Positions 1 through 10,700 of a stretch of 64,000 nucleotides of DNA are shown piece by piece. Where the stretch lies: positions 62,001 to 126,000 of the forward strand of contig JAPYMA010000509.1 of assembly GCA_035041965.1 (NCBI GenBank). The letters run 5' to 3'. The translations under genes and the position numbers were made by a program. The stretch is from Anisakis pegreffii (taxonomy: Eukaryota > Nematoda > Chromadorea > Rhabditida > Anisakidae). How positions within the stretch are numbered: the first letter of the stretch is position 1; every line of letters begins with the position of its first letter. The notes beneath the pieces were generated by a model, which ran no database searches, was not told the origin of the DNA, and saw only the letters and a program-made list of their open reading frames with translations.

Positions 1-423
1 ACCGATGCCGAGCATCTTCAGTCCCTTCATCAATCTAACGATCGTGCTTACCATCATCAGATTCCTTCATCTCCTCTATCTGCCACAATTCATCAACACC
101 ATCCCACCGCGAATTCAAGCGATGGTCAGTACAACAAATCATCTAGTTCCCTTCCTTACCAACACAATAGCCATAGCAATAGACCGTTACTTGTAAACAC
201 TCAACCAAGCGCTACAGTGCCATTCCCGAGAAATAGCTCTGTTCGAATGTCGGCTGTTGAGAAGCGTTCAAGCTCATTCCCGGTTCGTTTCGCATCGTTT
301 CGATCACGTCCTCGTTCGACGAGCACCTCGAATGCGCACAAAACCAGCAACGTTAATACCGGATATCCGCTTGAACGGCAACCGAGTACATACGATAATC
401 TTAACAATCGCATCAATCCATGA
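1..423 (+). CDS. 3' terminal coding segment of an upstream gene (C-terminus only)
   Basis: Frame 1 is open from the first base of the window to a TGA at 421-423, giving 140 residues with no start, so this is the last exon, or part of it, of a gene that begins before the window. The product is low-complexity and rich in Ser, Asn, His, Arg and Pro, with patches such as NKSSSSLPYQHNSHSN and RFASFRSRPRSTSTS. It therefore looks intrinsically disordered rather than a folded domain. It ends near STYDNLNNRINP; the Y-x-N pattern would suit a Grb2-type SH2 ligand if the tyrosine is phosphorylated, but that is inference. No enzyme or membrane motif is visible. It could be an alternative C-terminus of the same gene as the exons at 3.2-4.3 kb, which end in a similar YENV motif. 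The coding call is fairly secure; the identity is unknown. Confidence 0.6.
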   Translation, partial: TDAEHLQSLHQSNDRAYHHQIPSSPLSATIHQHHPTANSSDGQYNKSSSSLPYQHNSHSNRPLLVNTQPSATVPFPRNSSVRMSAVEKRSSSFPVRFASFRSRPRSTSTSNAHKTSNVNTGYPLERQPSTYDNLNNRINP

Positions 424-3000
424 ACAATAGTTAGTTAGTTCGCAGTGAGCATTCCGGTGAAACGAAACACCCTCTCTTGTAATTCTTCAGTGGACGATTC
501 AATCCCTTACTAGTGCCACATTTGTGCAAAGAATGTTTCCGATCAGCACCGAGTCTGAACTCATTATATCATGGCTAAGAAATGTTCTCATTTATCCTGT
601 AGTGTTCTCGACTCAGTGTCATACTGCAAGAGAGCGTTTCAAGTCCTTATTTCGTTTCAACAATCTATACCTCTTTCTAGTCGTAATTTCCAGTTAATTT
701 TCAACAAGCTAGCGACGATTGAATTTCTGAGAGATTTCGTTCTATATATGTCAAACAGGGTTTGTACGTAACGTAACCTTTCGAGGTGCTTATTTGTTGA
801 ATATTCGTTTATTTTGTGATACAGTCTGTTGAGCTTGCAGTTTCTATTATTATATATCTTCAACTTGATCTTCAACCACACGAAAAAAAGACACACTGTG
901 TTCGTTGACTGTGAATGATTGTTGGTGTTCACTTCCATGTTCATGTTATAATCAAATTCTGGAATGTTCATTAATAATATCATTTTGTTTGTTTGTTCGC
1001 CGCCGTAACGACGATATTCTTTACTTTCATTTGCAAAGACTATAGCATTCAAGCAAATCTGATGCCATCTGATGTTTTCAGCTATACGTTCAAATTTTAC
1101 CAAAGTCTAATTTGCCCAATCCACACAATCCGCGGCCGTAGTCTCTGCTGTTAGAGACGTTACTTGTTATGGTCCACTCAGTTCTTCCATACTCGGAACT
1201 GTCTTCTTTCACTGAGCAGAAGGCTTTCGCTTTCGATTCGTGTAACGAAGATGAATCTGAGGGTAGAGCAGACAAAAGCTGCAAATGAATTGAACATATG
1301 TAATAGTGTTTTTGCCTCTCATTTAAGGTTTTATGCTTTGTAAAGTGTTAGTATAGCTGAAAGATGACAAGGAACGAATTGCTTTGGTCTTTATTATGTT
1401 CAACGATCGTGTGTTTATGTGATATTTGGTTCAGTTACAGCAAGTGCCAAATTACATAAATCTGTCAACTGTGCTGTCTTGTCGTGGTGTCCTCTTAATG
1501 CCGTTTTGTCATGTGGTCCCGTACGAATATTCTAATATTGAATTGTTTTTGACAAAAGTGCATGATGCGAATAATTGTTTTGTATGCATGATAACTCTAC
1601 AATATAGCAACTTCATTTCATCGTCTTATACAACACATACACGTGATCAAATAAACACACTTAGATATATTTGCATGCTTAAGAGATGTTCTCGTAGCAT
1701 GCAATATAATTGCGTGTTCCGTATGAATTTCAGATGCATTCACACCTTTCATGAGCAAATGTGAAGATATTTTCCCACAGATAACGAATTTATTCTACGA
1801 GAACCAAAAATCGCTTCATTTTCAATAGCTAATATAACGGAAAAGAAGGCATAGCTTGTTTGTACAGTTTACAGAAACTGAATGATCAACCGAGTAGGGA
1901 GATGTATCAAGCATGTTCGTAAAATCGAGACGAGTGATTCTTAATGCAGTCGTATTGAGTCAACTTATTCATTAATATGGATGCTCATAGAATATTTTTT
2001 CAACTATCACTTCGTAATTTCATTGATCAAAATCAAAGAATACCCATGAGCTGAATTTGACGGCAAGAATTGAACCAATTTTAGACTTTGCATTGATCTC
2101 ACGGAATTTGTCGTTCACGAAAGCAAGATTATAAGTTATGTGATGACTTGAAGAAGAAAATATTAGTGCTAATTTGATTCTCGTCAATGTTTGGTGTAAA
2201 TTGCATGGCATCAATTATTCGTTGCGTAATTATTCAGAACTCTCAACGAGAGTGTCAAGTTTGCTCGAAGGCAGCGGCGCATGATCACTAAAAAACATTA
2301 ACTCTCGCACTGAAACGAATGAACTCGATAGAATTGTGCCTTATTACGTCAATGAAATCATCTGAAGAAAGAACGGCACTAATTGTTAACATTGAGCTTA
2401 TTGCTCAGTGATATGAACTCTCGTAATTCATAACCGAAATGAATATAGCACATCTTTGCATTCATTCAGCTCTATTGGATTCATCTTCATTCAAAATGCA
2501 TGATCAAGAGCATATTAAATTTACTAGCATATTTCAACACCTCAGAGCCGTTAGAGAGTACGGTTTTTGTTTCGTACAGAACACTTCCTTAATTGTAAAT
2601 ATCGATATTGGAGTCTGCTTATGATCACAATGCAGATCTATTCAACTGCCCTTCTATCAGAGTGTCTCATGTAAATTGTCTGTTACACTGTGATCGGTTT
2701 ATTTTTCGCCTTCTGTCCAGTGATATCCATTGGTTTTCCGAGATTCATGAAGCACTTATTGTTAGCTTGAATGTGAGATCGAGTTTTTGATGGATGATAC
2801 TGGTAGATTATCATGCCAGTTGAACCTGAGATTAATAATGAAGTTTTTCTCATATTCATCAATCTTCAATCATCTTCAGCAGAATATTTTTGTTCCTTTG
2901 CTTCAGTTTGTTCCATTGAATCCGGAATGAAGTTTCACATTGCTCACAATAAGTTGTTCATTATTCAAATATTTCAATATCTCACAAATTATTTTTTCAG
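424..3000. other. 3' UTR and intergenic or intronic DNA with one possible exon
   Basis: After the stop at 423 the sequence becomes A+T-rich with many short ORFs in all frames and no convincing gene. The only coding-like patch is about 1,182-1,249. There, after a CCACTCAG acceptor, one frame reads PYSELSSFTEQKAFAFDS and reaches a possible donor (GAGG|GTAGAG). Its end phase would fit the candidate exon at 3,001. An ATG at 1,169 is in the same frame. This is weak evidence and is recorded only as a possible upstream exon of the proline-rich gene that follows. Confidence 0.3.
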
Positions 3001-3090
3001 ATCAATTTTGTGAGAATGAAACACGACAGTCGAGTTCATCAGAGGAAATTCTAACGAATGATTCCGACTCTACTTATCACCACATCAAAA
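3001..3090 (+). CDS. Possible upstream exon of the proline-rich gene
   Basis: A good nematode-style acceptor (ATTTTTTCAG) ends at 3,000. One frame of the following 90 bases reads as an acidic Ser-rich segment (ETRQSSSSEEILTNDSD) up to a GT at 3,091 (AAAA|GTACAT). Its phase fits the possible exon near 1.2 kb. It does not fit cleanly onto the exon at 3,266: that join would need the weak acceptor at 3,257 or a different donor. The exon may be real, but its membership in the next gene is unproven. Confidence 0.3.
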
Positions 3091-3265
3091 GTACATTTCC
3101 AATTGTCTTTTATCGAATATCTTTTAGAATTTCATTTGATGAATGCTGCAACTGATTGAATAATATCAGTATGACTGATTGAATTAATCAGTGATCGTGA
3201 ATTTATTCGTTGGGCAATAACTGATCGTCAGTTGACCGTATTGACTGCTCGAGAAAGAAACTCAG

Positions 3266-4274
3266 CAGAATCCACATACTCCAGGGCAAATTGACAGTCG
3301 AGAGGTGAACGGTGGCTCAGAGCGATGCTCGAGAAGTGTTTATCGATGTTCGATTCGCTCAGAACTTGCTGTCAAACATTCAGCTTCACCGAATATATCA
3401 GCACTGTTGAACGGCGATGGGATAAGTCTCTGCGGTAATCAATTCCCTGTTTATTCAACCCTTGCATTGTATTGCTGAATCAAGAGTTCCTAGCGATCAA
3501 ATATTACTTCTGTTACATTAGAATTGATTTGTTTTTAATGACTTGAGAAGCTTTTTGTGATTTGATCAAATGCTTAATGCATCTGATCATTATGAGGAAT
3601 AAGTCATTGTTGTTAATTAACAAGTGAGGATCAACGAGGATCGAAGATTGCTTTCGAGACAGTCGCTTGTGGACGCTAGACAGTCCATCGTTTCCATATT
3701 AGATGGACCAGTTTGGAGCAATTTCAGGCTCAGAGAGAGCAGTTGATGTACCAGCACCACTGCTATCTTTACCGCCACGACCACCTGCCCGAATACCCAG
3801 CAAACCGCAGTCGAGACCACCTCCGCCGCCCTATAATGTCAAAACGAATAAATCGTCCGCCCAGACGTCCTCGAATAAGGCTCCACCACCACCTTATCCA
3901 GGGCGCTCAGCTGTAAGTCCAATTCTTTCTCCTAATTCATTGAAACTTTAGTCTTCACCATCACAACTACAGTTATTTTGGTAATTTCATCCCTGAATGA
4001 TAATTGAATCAGCAATCACCTCTCTTGCTTGCTTCAGACTCCGAATTCGAATGCTGATTCCGATTTCGTGTCACAGACGTCTTCGATACCAAAATTTAGT
4101 CGAAAGCCGTGCGCCACACCAGCAGTCGTGGTTGGCGAAGGAGAGCGACGTGAGACGATACGTGATAAGGAGGAACGTCAAGAGAAAGCTATGAGTGTCT
4201 ATGAGAATGTTGACTCAAATGAGCAATTACCAGTAAATGGTGTCAATTTATGGTACGAATACGGATGTGTGTAA
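3266..4274 (+). CDS. C-terminal exons of a proline-rich, WW/SH3-ligand adaptor-like protein
   Basis: Three exons join in phase: 3,266-3,434 (or from 3,269; acceptors CTCAG/CAG lie three bases apart), 3,728-3,912 after CAATTTCAG, and 4,038-4,274 after GCTTCAG. The phases are 1 then 0, and the joined frame ends at TGA 4,272-4,274. The middle exon encodes LPPRPPARIPSKPQSRPPPP and two PPPPY motifs, which are classic SH3 and WW-domain ligands. The last exon ends in a charged stretch (GEGERRETIRDKEERQEKA) followed by SVYENVDSN, a Y-x-N motif typical of SH2 ligands. No folded domain, signal peptide or membrane segment is visible in this part. The C-termini of signalling adaptors and receptors often look like this, but I do not recognise the gene. 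The 5' end is not found. An overlapping ORF in another frame across 3,713-3,916 is a shadow, because only this frame continues into the third exon. Confidence 0.6.
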
Positions 4275-6807
4275 ATTAGGCCTAAAGAGTTCTTTGTTTA
4301 TAAATTGGGGAAAGTCAGCAGCCCTCTCTCGGAGGCAGGAGCGTTAAGAGCATCGTAACGATTACATTAGAGTCAATTGAAGGATGTTGGATTCAGCCTG
4401 GGAGTTGATACCAACACAGACTTAATTTTGCTTGTCTACATTCAGTGATTATAGTATGGAGGAAACTTCTAAGAAAATCGGGATTTCGGACATTCTTTTC
4501 CTTTTGCTTGGGGAATTCTTAAGGCGAATAGGTAAGGTTCAGTTCAGAGTCACCATCTCAAAACCCTTTCAGAGTCAGTTTCCAAACGGTTTCATCGTTT
4601 GAAAGTCACGAATGAGGTTGTTATTACGATCTGAAATGCTTAGTGTGTCCTAACTAAAAGTTTGACTATCATTCAATTAATACGCATCGAACTATGAGCT
4701 ATGTTTGCAATTATTGTTGTTGCTATTGTTGACTGTGGTATCGCATAATTTATTTGTACGTTGAAATATGTGTTAATCAAGTAAATAAGCTGATATTTGT
4801 ATTAAATTCTTGATGATATGTGATGTATGCAGCAGCAGTCTTATAATGATAATGCAAAAGTCGAATGGGTTATCGACTGAAATAAGTTTTTCTTGTTCAG
4901 ATTATCGTTTGTTACATTATTCGCTGAAGTTCCAAAATAAACCAATTCTCTATTTAATGCACGTTTGGTTTTTTTGTAATTTAATATCGCATTTGGAGGT
5001 TACCTTCAGTGATTTATTGTATTTTGCGTATTCTGGATTTTCACCCACAATAATTGTTTTGAAGATGAGGAAGAAATTAGAGTGCTGTTTTTGAATCCAC
5101 TCGGAATTTTGAATCCACTCGGAATGGTGGTACCAAAGAAATTAGTCATCAGTACGGCACATAACACATTTTATTCTATATGATGAAAATTGCTTTAAAA
5201 AGGTTCATCAGTTTAGTGAGGATAAAGCATATCGTCGATTTATTGAAACGCATAATCCAAAGCGATCCGTCCGTTTGACTTGTCATACTCATCAATTATC
5301 AGCTGTTTTGCTGACATTCTGATTTATCTCTGACAGAATTTTCGCTTGCGCAGCAAAACCGAGATATTCCGTTATTGTTTTGGTGTTAATACTGAATCTG
5401 AAAAAACGTTAAATGAATAAATACAAAGTGACTGAACGAATAAAGGAACGAAGTTCAAAGGAATTCATTTACTCACCGTAGCAGAAAATAAAATGACGTT
5501 TCGGCATGTGGATGGCGATATGAAACTATCAAACTGATTGATCTAAATTTTGCTCTTCTGTAGATCATTGTCGTATGAGTTCCAACTGCTCAGTCCCACT
5601 GTCGTCCATCGAATTGGCTGCTAACAATTTGCTGCTTCTAATGTATGAAGTATCACCAGTCGATTCTTTCAACTATTTGGAATCTGAAAATTTTTCATCT
5701 GTATCATTCGAGTGATCTTCATTCAGGACAATTGTTTGCGAAAGAAAGGTTGCTTTCCTCAGTTATCATCAGCATGTGTTTAGTCATCTGGAAGATATTG
5801 ACGTTCTGAGGAAATGATTGATAATTCTTTCACAAAAAACCTCCGATCAGATATAATTTTATCAGATATCTGATCACATCTGATCCGTTGTTTCATCACA
5901 TTTCATGTTTCGACGCTCAAGCATCCACCTAGTCCTATTATATCGACAACCGAATGCTATTCTAAACCAGACAATCTGTTCATTTCGTTGGTTGTTCGTC
6001 GTCAATATCCGTTTGAATTGATTCACATTCCATAAATGTAATCAACACGTGATGCAGCAGCGGCGGTGCGATAAGAATCTGGCAGCGGCATAAACCTTTG
6101 GCTGATAGTGCTGAGTGTTTATATGATGATCATTCATCCCCATTCAAATAGACAAATCTCTTTTCTGAGTCGGTATAATAATAATTGCTGAATTGGAAAT
6201 GTGATCATCATCACATCACATTACGCGACCAATAATTGACGACGGTACCTTAAAAAAGTTTACTGTGATTGCTAAATCGTAATGCCTCAAAAAAATTTGT
6301 TGTGGTTTTTAAAAAGAAACGTGTTTGCAACGAAGGAATGCTGCTTGCTTGTACTGTGATTTTGATTTGACGATGAGAGGCAAGAAGCGCGAGTAAGCTC
6401 TTTTGATTATTATTATTATTGTGTGTGTTTGGATGGATGGCGTCGGCATCCTTTGATTTCTCAGCTAAGATGTATGTACTCGATGATGAGGATGACAATG
6501 ATGAACAAACAATAAGCATAACAACAATCATAATAATAATAGTAATAATAATACGGGTGAATGCTTGAATGTCGTATTCCATTTGTTGCTGTTATTTTGA
6601 TCACCGTCTTCGTTTATGGATCAAACATTCTCTAATCGTAAGAAGTCCTCAAATCGTCACTCCGTACCCACAAACGATGCTTTTTCACATCATTAACTAA
6701 TCGGCAGTACCTAATAATTATTAGCACGAAAGAACTTCATTTGTTCGTCGGTTTTTGATGAGTTAATTCTGTTGACTGGTGGGAAATGCAGAAAATTAGT
6801 GAATGAG

Positions 6808-6830
6808 GTAGGTGGTGGTGGTGGTGGTGG
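6808..6830. repeat. GGT trinucleotide microsatellite
   Basis: A run of GGT units interrupted once by GTA. It creates a poly-Gly stretch in a 158-residue frame that is not otherwise protein-like. Confidence 0.9.
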
Positions 6831-7144
6831 ATATGTGGAATATAAGTTGAGAAGAAGGCAGCAGGCACAAGGAAGTGATATAGTAATCAAGGCAGGCAGC
6901 AATCGAAGTTATGAGGACATGATCGTCGTCATGCAGCAATCGAATAAATATTCTCCATCCTATTATCAAATGATGCGTCGTCGTTGTTCGGGCTTTATTG
7001 AGCGGCAAGCCAAAAAGAAAATCATTGAATTATCTATCTATCGTTCGCGCACACAAGCCGTTTCGGCTGCATTGTTTCGGCTTTTCAAGAGACAGAGGAG
7101 AGGAGGGTTAAAGTCTGATACTGACGATGAGGTGGAGGATGATA

Positions 7145-7162
7145 GGAGAGAGAGAGAGAGAG
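7145..7162. repeat. GA dinucleotide microsatellite
   Basis: An alternating GA run flanked by other purine-rich DNA. It has no clear function. Confidence 0.9.
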
Positions 7163-7383
7163 GCAAGAGAGACATTGAAAAAGCGTTAAATTTCGCTTTG
7201 ATCTTACCGACCGAAACACACACAAATGTGATGATGAGGAGTTTCTGAAATCCTGGCTCAGAACCGTGTCAACTATTCGTTGGACAGTTGTTTTCCGAGA
7301 TTCTCTTTTGCGGCTTCTGCTGATCCGTTCCAGTTGGGTATCGCCACGCCGCAGTATTGTCACCATTCGGCATAAACAATCCC

Positions 7384-7482
7384 ATGCTCATGACCACCTC
7401 ATTAGCACCGTCCATTTTCATGTTCTTTTTCCATCTTTTCAATAACTGGTCAAAACTTGCACTCTTCATATTCGATCATTCG
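7384..7482 (+). CDS. Candidate first exon (signal-peptide-like) of the SGNH hydrolase
   Basis: An ATG at 7,384 opens 33 codons that end exactly at a strong donor (TTCG|GTGAGC) in phase 0, matching the phase of the exon at 7,710. The peptide is hydrophobic in its centre (SIFMFFFHLF), as a signal peptide or anchor would be. However, the opposite strand carries a hydrophilic 66-residue frame over the same bases, and the hydrophobicity may simply be its mirror. Treat this as a guess. Confidence 0.25.
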
Positions 7483-7709
7483 GTGAGCCACATCAATTCT
7501 AGCTGATTATTCAGCTTCTTATCCTATTCAAAAAGCATCAAGATCAACGACGCCATTTTGCAGTGCTCTGTCCTCCTATGATTGACATCTGATTGACACC
7601 TTAAGCCAGAGAACTTTGATTTCGTCGAATACTATTTCGGCACTAAAGACTAAGCTGACAGCACTACTGACTGGCATCAGCATGTTCCCACTAATCGACA
7701 TAATTCCAG

Positions 7710-10700
7710 AGTCGTCATCAGACGTATCAACTCGAGATTCAGTGGAGCCGTCCAAAGGTTCAAACGTCTTTTCCATACAGCAATGTCTTTGTGAACACAC
7801 GTGAGGCATTCATTGAAAACTATGGCCGAACCACGTTGACAGTGTGCGATTCGATACCAGTTAAGCTCAGAAACACATCGCTTGTTTACGAGTGGAGCTT
7901 CGATGATAATCGTTCAACTTATCATTCCTCTATGGTATCGCGCAATTGTCAGATCGACTGGAAAGCACCTAAACAGGTCAACAGAGCTTTGTAATTTTCA
8001 TAACATTGTGAGATATTTGTTGGTTTGGTGTCAATCTCGATATCAGAGGATTTCCAAATGAACGGAATGAATGCGTAAAGAGCGATTGATTATCTCAGAG
8101 TCACCTCAAGAAGACACAACGAATTTTGTTGATGGCTTAGCCTTTTTATGTTTCAAATCAATGCTGTTCAATTAAACTGCATGTGATGCAACTATGAGTT
8201 AAAAGCTTCGATAAAGGAGTACCTTAGTGAACACTGATCAAACTTCAGAGTGAATACACTGTAAATTTGAATGCTCATCCGGAATCGGACTCGAATATCG
8301 CATTAAGCGGTCGTGTCGTTGTGAGAATTATTGACCGTTGGATTGTGGCCATTGGTGATTCGTACGCATCCGGTGAGGGGAATCCGGATGTTCCGATTGT
8401 AGCATCAAAATCAACAACAGCTAAATGGATTTCAGGTTAAGTTTCGCATCAACCTTCGAGTAAAATTATCTTGCTATTTACAGAAATGCTCTCAGGTATA
8501 TTTTTCATATAGGTATCGTGATACTTCTCAGGTTACTGAAGGGTTTCGCTTCAAATATCCACTTATAACCTGAATGAAGCTACCGTGACTCACTCTCAGT
8601 CAGCCGAATCTTGTTTTGAAATGTAATTCATTCAGTTGAGTGATAACTTCGGCTGGGAATCTCTACGGATGTATACCATTTCTATCCTCCACTTCATGTC
8701 GTACATCAGAATTTTGGGCTGCTCACAAAAAAGCTGCGAGAGTTTGAAACACCTCAAGAGTATTATTGGTGCAATGAAAATGACATCCTTAATAAAAATC
8801 CAGGAATGGACCGTCTTAATGACGATCGCATAGAGTACGATCTTAGACTGCTAAGCAGTTTGTCGCCACTTAAAGTAATCTTTGAAAGTTTACACCATAA
8901 AACCATTTCATGAAGCGTACAGAACGTGACTGACCTTTGGGCATGTAAAACCCACACATAACTGAGTAAATACGGCACTGGTAATTTTGTTCGAAAGCGT
9001 CAAAATAGAATTGTAAACAAAATTACCCTTTGATCATACCGCCGTTGTCGTTGTGGTGTTTGTGAGCGGCTGGTACGAAACACTGAGGACGAGTGACGAG
9101 TGACGAATAAGGAAGAGGATTCTTAGAGAGAGATGCAGAAGTGAAACAATGCGATAGCATGGATGATGAGGCATTTTGATGTTGAACAGTGATCATTTTT
9201 GGTGATCGAATTGCTGAGAATATGGTGGTGGGTGAATGCGGCGAATAGAATTTGATAGCACACTCGAGGCAAATTAACATAACATTCGGGTTCTTCGTCC
9301 AAATCACGGACAATTCAGTAGTAATGGCAGTTGAAAGGCGATTTGTTAGATGATGCCGACACCTCTAAAGTTCAAACATTATCAAGTTGCCACACTTACT
9401 TCCTATTCTACCGTAATCATTCGCAAGAGGTTTTTGATGTTGCCTTTACCGCGTGCAATATTAATATTTACAACCGTTGCTTTTTTCAACCGTCAAACAC
9501 AGCAACCGTTGTTGCATTGAATCGCTCACAAATGTGAGTGTTTGTACTGTTAGTGTACGGTAGGAGAATGGTCTAGTCTTGATCGTGAACTGGATTGCAT
9601 TGCTTCGAATCATAGATTCTGTGTGCATTCATTGGTGGATATCGGCTATAATGTATAATATGGCCTTTACCAGAGTTAGATTCGTTGGAAATATTCATTC
9701 AATTAGCTGATTTATCCCCAACTTCAAGCGATTCATCTTGAGTATCACTAATAGCCAAAGTGGTTTCATTAAAAGCAAGTTTCTGAGAAATATAATTGGA
9801 AAAAAATTTTTCGATGTAAATATTTTGTTCAGCTCACAGAGGAGAACACAGTCGAAAACTTAATGAAAAGATGAAAAGTGATAATTTCATGCAATCAGCG
9901 CAGGCAATTGATTAACGCTCAAAACTTTGAATGGTGCATAAGCGAATTCAAGCTTTGCCTCGAACTAATTCGAGTGATCAACGGAAATGATTAAGCAATT
10001 GAACGAAACAAATGCTGCTAGCAAAATCAACGTTCGAATGGAACTGTAATTGCAGAGTCGTGCCATCGCAGCTCTCGATCGTGGGTGTTCAAAATTTACG
10101 AGAAGATCCGAGACATCACCTCGAACTCTGCTCTACACTTCACCTATCTGCCATGCACAGGTGCGTCTGTAGATAACGGAATTGTCGTCTCTGAAATGGG
10201 TTCATCGCAGCTTGACATTGTCACTCAAATCGCACAAGTTCGGTATGCGTTTGCTGTTTTCCTCCTTTCAATAAATTATTTCTTTCTCGTGGTATCATCA
10301 TCTTGATTCTACAGCACGTTTGAAATGTTGAATAATAATGATAATGTGAAGCATAGTTATGATAATATTAGTAGTGATAATAATAATGATAATGATAATA
10401 ACAGTTTTTCACACTTATTTTCATGTTGCTCATTTGTGATTTCTTTGTACACTTAATTCAAAACGAAAGCGGAAATTGAATCGAATCGCTCATTCGCTGT
10501 TTTGATACACCCAAAAATACCACTATGTTCCCATAACTGAATAAATATGAGACTATCCATAATATATCAGGGCTTAACTGCCTTCTTAGAATCCTTAATA
10601 AGGAAACGAGCTCAATAATGTTCGTACTTAACCAAATCATTACTCCCACTATATCTTTCACTATAAAATCATAATGTATGATTCATAATGTGTGCAAAAT

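Larger units (their letters stand above)
4275..7709. other. Intergenic DNA with simple repeats; first exon of the next gene not found with certainty
   Basis: The segment 4,275-6,240 shows nothing beyond A+T-rich DNA and a short direct repeat of TTTTGAATCCACTCGGAAT near 5,090-5,125. From 6,400 to 7,170 there are imperfect TTA/AAT and GAT runs, a GGT trinucleotide run and a GA run. Long ORFs there mirror these repeats and are not credible genes. Near 7,269-7,482 both strands carry short coding-like frames (see the candidate exon and the findings). Confidence 0.5.

Noticed and set aside
3713..3916. Alternative frame over the proline-rich exon
   Set aside because: It is open by chance opposite a Pro-rich frame. 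It ends at a stop inside the donor and cannot continue into the next exon.
6772..7248. 158-codon + frame
   Set aside because: It is driven by GGT and GA simple repeats and irregular composition. No domain, and no splice context linking it to neighbours.
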